In this document: positions 6,266-8,511 of the stretch, one piece after another
Position numbering within the stretch: position 1 is the stretch's first letter
Layout of the letters: each line of letters begins with the position of its first letter
Assembly (NCBI GenBank): GCA_019058135.1
Contig: JAHLWE010000035.1
Coordinates: 1 to 8,511, forward strand
DNA length: 8,511 nt
Reading direction: 5' to 3'
Source: Promethearchaeota archaeon
GTDB taxonomy: Archaea > Asgardarchaeota > Lokiarchaeia > Sigyniarchaeales > SOKP01
Made by a program: the position numbers and the translations under genes
Notes under the pieces: generated by a model
The model's input: only the letters and a program-made list of their open reading frames with translations
Database searches by the model: none
Told to the model about the DNA's origin: nothing

Positions 6266-6901
6266 TTAGCTATATGCTATAATTCGAATCAAATCTGCAA
6301 TATTTTCAATTAAGTCGGCCATTTCTTCAATTTTCTGGACGGCTCCTTTTACTTTTAAAATAGTAATTACATCTAAATCAGTTGAATCGTATAAATAATT
6401 CTCAAAATCTCTATATTCTGAATCTATTTCATGTTCTAGCAAATGCAATTTTTTTGATGTATCAAATGCTTTCTCTCTTGGCCCTAATAAGCTTTTAACT
6501 GCCCATGTTAATGCTTCTCCCATCTCTATAGATTTTTTTATGATAGAATTGATCCTTTCATTAATGTTTTTTGAAAGTTTTTTATCAATATACAATATTC
6601 TATCTGTAAATTCATTTATATAATTTAAAATCCCATCAGTTTTTAGAACTAAATCCAATAATGTACTTAATCCTTGTGATTCTGCTTCGGCGAATTTTTT
6701 TATCATTCTTGCTTTTAATTCATCCGCCTGTTCTTCTAAATTGTTTATTTTTTCTTTTTTTTCATTAATTTCTTTTTTATCTCTTGCTTCAGTCCATAAT
6801 TTGTAAAATAAATGCATCTCTTTCATACTATTCATAGTAATTCTCACATGTTCTATTAGAATTTCAATTACATGGTTTTTTAATTGATTCAAGTGTTCCA
6901 T
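6266..6901 (-). CDS. DUF47/PhoU-like helical protein
   Basis: A 211-residue all-helical protein of the PhoU-related DUF47 family. The acidic E/DxxxD signatures that bind metal clusters in PhoU proteins are present in both halves: NLEEQAD around 54-60, LLEHEID at 154-160 and IEEMADLIENIADLI at 191-205. DUF47 members usually act beside PiT-type phosphate transporters as regulators; no phosphate transporter gene is visible here, so that role is inferred from the family only. There is no signal peptide or membrane segment, so it is cytoplasmic, possibly membrane-associated. The ATG follows TGATGGG, giving a weak Shine-Dalgarno match. It is divergent from the DedA gene across about 100 bases. Confidence 0.82.
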   Translation of the reverse strand: MEHLNQLKNHVIEILIEHVRITMNSMKEMHLFYKLWTEARDKKEINEKKEKINNLEEQADELKARMIKKFAEAESQGLSTLLDLVLKTDGILNYINEFTDRILYIDKKLSKNINERINSIIKKSIEMGEALTWAVKSLLGPREKAFDTSKKLHLLEHEIDSEYRDFENYLYDSTDLDVITILKVKGAVQKIEEMADLIENIADLIRIIAYS

Positions 6902-6940
6902 CCCATCAAAAATTTAGTGATTTGTCTAATAAATTAAAAC

Positions 6941-6949
6941 CTATATAAA
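6941..6949 (-). promoter_or_regulatory. Possible TATA box for the DUF47 gene
   Basis: The minus strand reads TTTATATAG, about 44 bases upstream of the ATG at 6901. This would give a leader of roughly 15 to 20 bases that contains TGATGGG just before the start. Confidence 0.38.
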
Positions 6950-6973
6950 TCATGAAATTTACTCTTAAAAAAG

Positions 6974-6982
6974 TTTTTAAAT
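6974..6982 (+). promoter_or_regulatory. Possible TATA box for the DedA gene
   Basis: TTTTTAAAT preceded by a purine-rich AAAAAAG (BRE-like) is centred 25 bases before the ATG at 7003. This is the spacing expected of a leaderless archaeal transcript, and no Shine-Dalgarno sequence precedes that ATG. Confidence 0.45.
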
Positions 6983-7002
6983 TTTGAAAGAATCATAATT
7001 TT

Positions 7003-7806
7003 ATGTCTTTAGAAGAGAATGAAACGGCAGAAACTAGATGGAATGTTAAAACTTTCGCTTTTGCTGGTTTGTTTATCACATTAGTAATAATTTCTCTCTA
7101 CTTATTATATCATATGTTTTTTGTAGATGAGACTTTTCTTTATATGATTGTAATAGAATGGTTTGTTAATCCAATTGCTGTGTTAGGATTTCTTGGAATC
7201 TTAATTTTTATCTTAATTATGGGAATTCAAGGTTTATTAGTACCTATACCTTCTGAAATAGTATTAGTAGCTACTGGAATGATCTGGGGGCTAATAGGAG
7301 GAGGGATTATGGGTATTATTGGATCAATGGTAGCAGCACTCTTATGTTTTTATATAAGCCGTAAAGGTGGAAGACCGTTAGCTGAAAAATTTGTTGGGAA
7401 AAAAGCTTTATTCCTAGCTGATAGATTTATTGATAAATATGGGATGGGAACAATCATAGTGGCAAGATTTCTACCTTTTATAGCATTTGATCCAATCAGT
7501 TATGCATCCGGGTTGGTCGATTTGGATGTGAAAAAATATTCAATAGGAACATTTATTGGTTCTATTCCAAGAGCTTTCTTCTACTCATGGCTTGGAAGTA
7601 TTTTATTTCCTCCTGGAATGAGTTTTCCAATTAATTTAGAAGATATTCCTCTTGCAGAGTTAGAAGCTTATTCAGCTAATTTCAATTTTCTTTTAATAAT
7701 AATATTGGGTGTTTTAGTAATACTTTTTGGCATTTACTACCTATTCTCAATTTATTTAGAGAGAAAAGCTAAGATAAAACGTGAGAATTCAAACGCAAAA
7801 GAGTGA
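7003..7806 (+). CDS. DedA/VTT (SNARE-associated) family membrane protein
   Basis: A 267-residue polytopic membrane protein. A first hydrophobic helix lies at about 17-40. A re-entrant segment carries LVPIPSEIVLVATGM with E85, the acidic position important in bacterial DedA proteins. GGGIMGIIGSMVAALLCFYISRK then leads to a GRPLAEKF loop. VARFLPFIAFDPISYASG at about 153-170 holds the conserved Arg (R155), followed by GSIPRAFFYSWLGS, and a last helix lies at about 226-250 before a basic tail. Family members move lipids across or within membranes, including undecaprenyl-phosphate in bacteria and phospholipids for VMP1/TMEM41B; the archaeal substrate is unknown. Apparently leaderless. It ends in TGA at 7804-7806 with a backup in-frame TAA two codons later, so TGA is read as stop here. 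Confidence 0.88.
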   Translation: MSLEENETAETRWNVKTFAFAGLFITLVIISLYLLYHMFFVDETFLYMIVIEWFVNPIAVLGFLGILIFILIMGIQGLLVPIPSEIVLVATGMIWGLIGGGIMGIIGSMVAALLCFYISRKGGRPLAEKFVGKKALFLADRFIDKYGMGTIIVARFLPFIAFDPISYASGLVDLDVKKYSIGTFIGSIPRAFFYSWLGSILFPPGMSFPINLEDIPLAELEAYSANFNFLLIIILGVLVILFGIYYLFSIYLERKAKIKRENSNAKE

Positions 7807-7892
7807 AGATAAATTTAAATTAATGAAATTATATATTTTAATAAATCTCAAGAATATTATTAAAAAAAATTAAAATTCCTCCCAAAAATAGA

Positions 7893-7900
7893 TTTTAAAT
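7893..7900 (+). promoter_or_regulatory. Possible TATA box for the VIT-type transporter
   Basis: TTTTAAAT about 36 bases before the ATG predicts a start near 7922 and a short leader ending in ATATAGG just before the ATG. The inverted repeat at 7900-7913 overlaps its downstream edge, where a repressor would block TBP/TFB or polymerase. Confidence 0.4.
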
Positions 7901-7913
7901 TTCCTCAAGGAAA
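7900..7913. promoter_or_regulatory. Inverted repeat, possible operator of the metal transporter gene
   Basis: TTTCCT, a two-base spacer CA, then AGGAAA: a perfect 6-bp dyad placed between the TATA-like box and the predicted start of a VIT-type iron/manganese transporter gene. The position suits a repressor site, for example for a DtxR/MntR-type metal regulator, but the sequence is not a consensus I can assign. Confidence 0.4.
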
Positions 7914-7932
7914 AAACAGTTAGAAATATAGG

Positions 7933-8481
7933 ATGGATATAAGAAAAAAAAGGAATAAAAGTATTTTAAGGCGCTGGAAACTATACTGGGAAATTTCAGA
8001 AGTCGGTGCGATTGCTCGTCGATATTTTATTATGAACTTTACAGATGGTCTTTTAACAACGCTGGGAATTATAATCGGAATCTTTACTTTATATATAAGA
8101 GATCAATCTCTATATTCAACAACTGATATCCTTATTATACCTGGCATTGCTACAGCAATTGCTATGGGTGTTTCTGGTATCTCTGGATCTCTCCTTTCTG
8201 AAGAAGCTGAAAGAGCAAAAATCAATTACGACTTGAGAAAAGCGATGGCAATATATGAAGAAAAAGATGATTCCAAGTATGAAGCAAGTGATCTGAATAA
8301 AAATAATCAATTAAAAGAAGAAATATTGAAGCATATGATTGGTTTAAGCCGAAAAGCGAAAGAAACCTATATTAAAAAACAAATTGAAGTTGAATTAGAC
8401 AAGATATCTCATAAGAAAGAAAAGGATATTAATGAGAAAGCAGAAGATTTTGCTTCACGTATTTTGGCTATTATTAATTGA
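7933..8481 (+). CDS. VIT1/CCC1-family iron/manganese transporter, N-terminal part before an in-frame TGA
   Basis: The 182 residues before TGA 8479-8481 cover the first two membrane helices and the soluble metal-binding region of a VIT1/CCC1-like transporter. A basic N terminus is followed by YFIMNFTDGLLTTLGIIIG with D38 (the conserved Asp of helix 1). Helix 2 has GIATAIAMGVSGISGSLLSE, with the MGVSG motif at 78-82, running into EEAERAK and an acidic, helix-rich cytoplasmic domain (about 95-175). The expected last three helices are missing. After the TGA the same frame continues LSSFLGALLM to the window edge, which looks like the start of helix 3. The gene is therefore either broken by one base change, read through, or affected by a sequence error. 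Family role: export or storage of Fe2+/Mn2+ in exchange for protons. Own promoter, 126 bases after DedA. Confidence 0.8.
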   Translation: MDIRKKRNKSILRRWKLYWEISEVGAIARRYFIMNFTDGLLTTLGIIIGIFTLYIRDQSLYSTTDILIIPGIATAIAMGVSGISGSLLSEEAERAKINYDLRKAMAIYEEKDDSKYEASDLNKNNQLKEEILKHMIGLSRKAKETYIKKQIEVELDKISHKKEKDINEKAEDFASRILAIIN

Positions 8482-8511
8482 CTTTCTTCATTCTTAGGAG
8501 CATTACTAATG
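8479..8511 (+). pseudogene. In-frame TGA and continuation of the VIT-type gene, cut by the window edge
   Basis: Directly after TGA, codons 8482-8511 read LSSFLGALLM without a stop, in the same frame as the upstream transporter. Family members typically have a Gly before a [LF]-[ST]-x-x-[LI]-G stretch at the start of helix 3, so a Gly codon GGA changed to TGA would explain the stop. How far the frame continues cannot be seen. Confidence 0.55.

Noticed and set aside
8116..8310. 64-codon open frame on the minus strand
   Set aside because: Antisense to the conserved VIT-type helix 2 region; Cys/Phe/Ser-rich shadow.
8479..8481. General reassignment of TGA as a sense codon
   Set aside because: The DedA gene ends in TGA with a TAA two codons later and all other genes use TAA or TAG normally, so TGA behaves as a stop here.
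1..8511. CRISPR arrays, insertion sequences, attachment sites or a prophage
   Set aside because: No regularly spaced repeats, transposase-like proteins, flanking direct repeats or phage genes were seen.

Overview
The window is AT-rich DNA from what looks like an archaeon. Three observations support this: a full-length tRNA-splicing endonuclease EndA, a stand-alone MEMO1-family protein, and several TATA-like boxes centred about 25 to 27 bases upstream of start codons, the spacing expected of archaeal leaderless transcripts. An Asgard (Loki-like) lineage would suit the low GC and the gene mix, but nothing here proves it.

Layout. Positions 2-403 (+) hold the end of an unrecognised protein that probably begins outside the window. 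A six-gene block on the minus strand follows, read from 5030 down to 484: MEMO1-family protein, rhomboid protease, a long coiled-coil protein, a PfkB-family sugar kinase, a membrane-bound YdjM-type hydrolase, and a small ferredoxin:thioredoxin reductase catalytic-subunit-like protein. MEMO and rhomboid are almost fused end to end. The remaining gaps in the block range from 43 to 102 bases, and some hold possible promoters of their own. Positions 5031-5628 are a long gap without a long ORF. Inside it, at about 5201-5350, is a strikingly GC-rich, strongly self-complementary segment with an archaeal-type TATA box in front and a T-rich end: a good candidate for an undescribed structured RNA. endA (+) comes next, then a PhoU-like DUF47 protein (-) and, divergent from it, a DedA/VTT membrane protein (+). 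The window closes with a VIT1/CCC1-type metal transporter (+).

How the genes fit together. No single pathway is evident. The left block mixes redox (FTR-like), sugar phosphorylation and membrane proteolysis; the right side mixes envelope and ion functions (DUF47, DedA, VIT).

The two signals most worth a second look are the structured RNA at 5201-5350 and the VIT transporter. The RNA's central strand also resembles the J2/3-P3 core of S-box (SAM-I) riboswitches. The VIT reading frame is broken by one TGA at 8479-8481, yet continues in frame with the conserved-looking peptide LSSFLGALLM up to the window edge.
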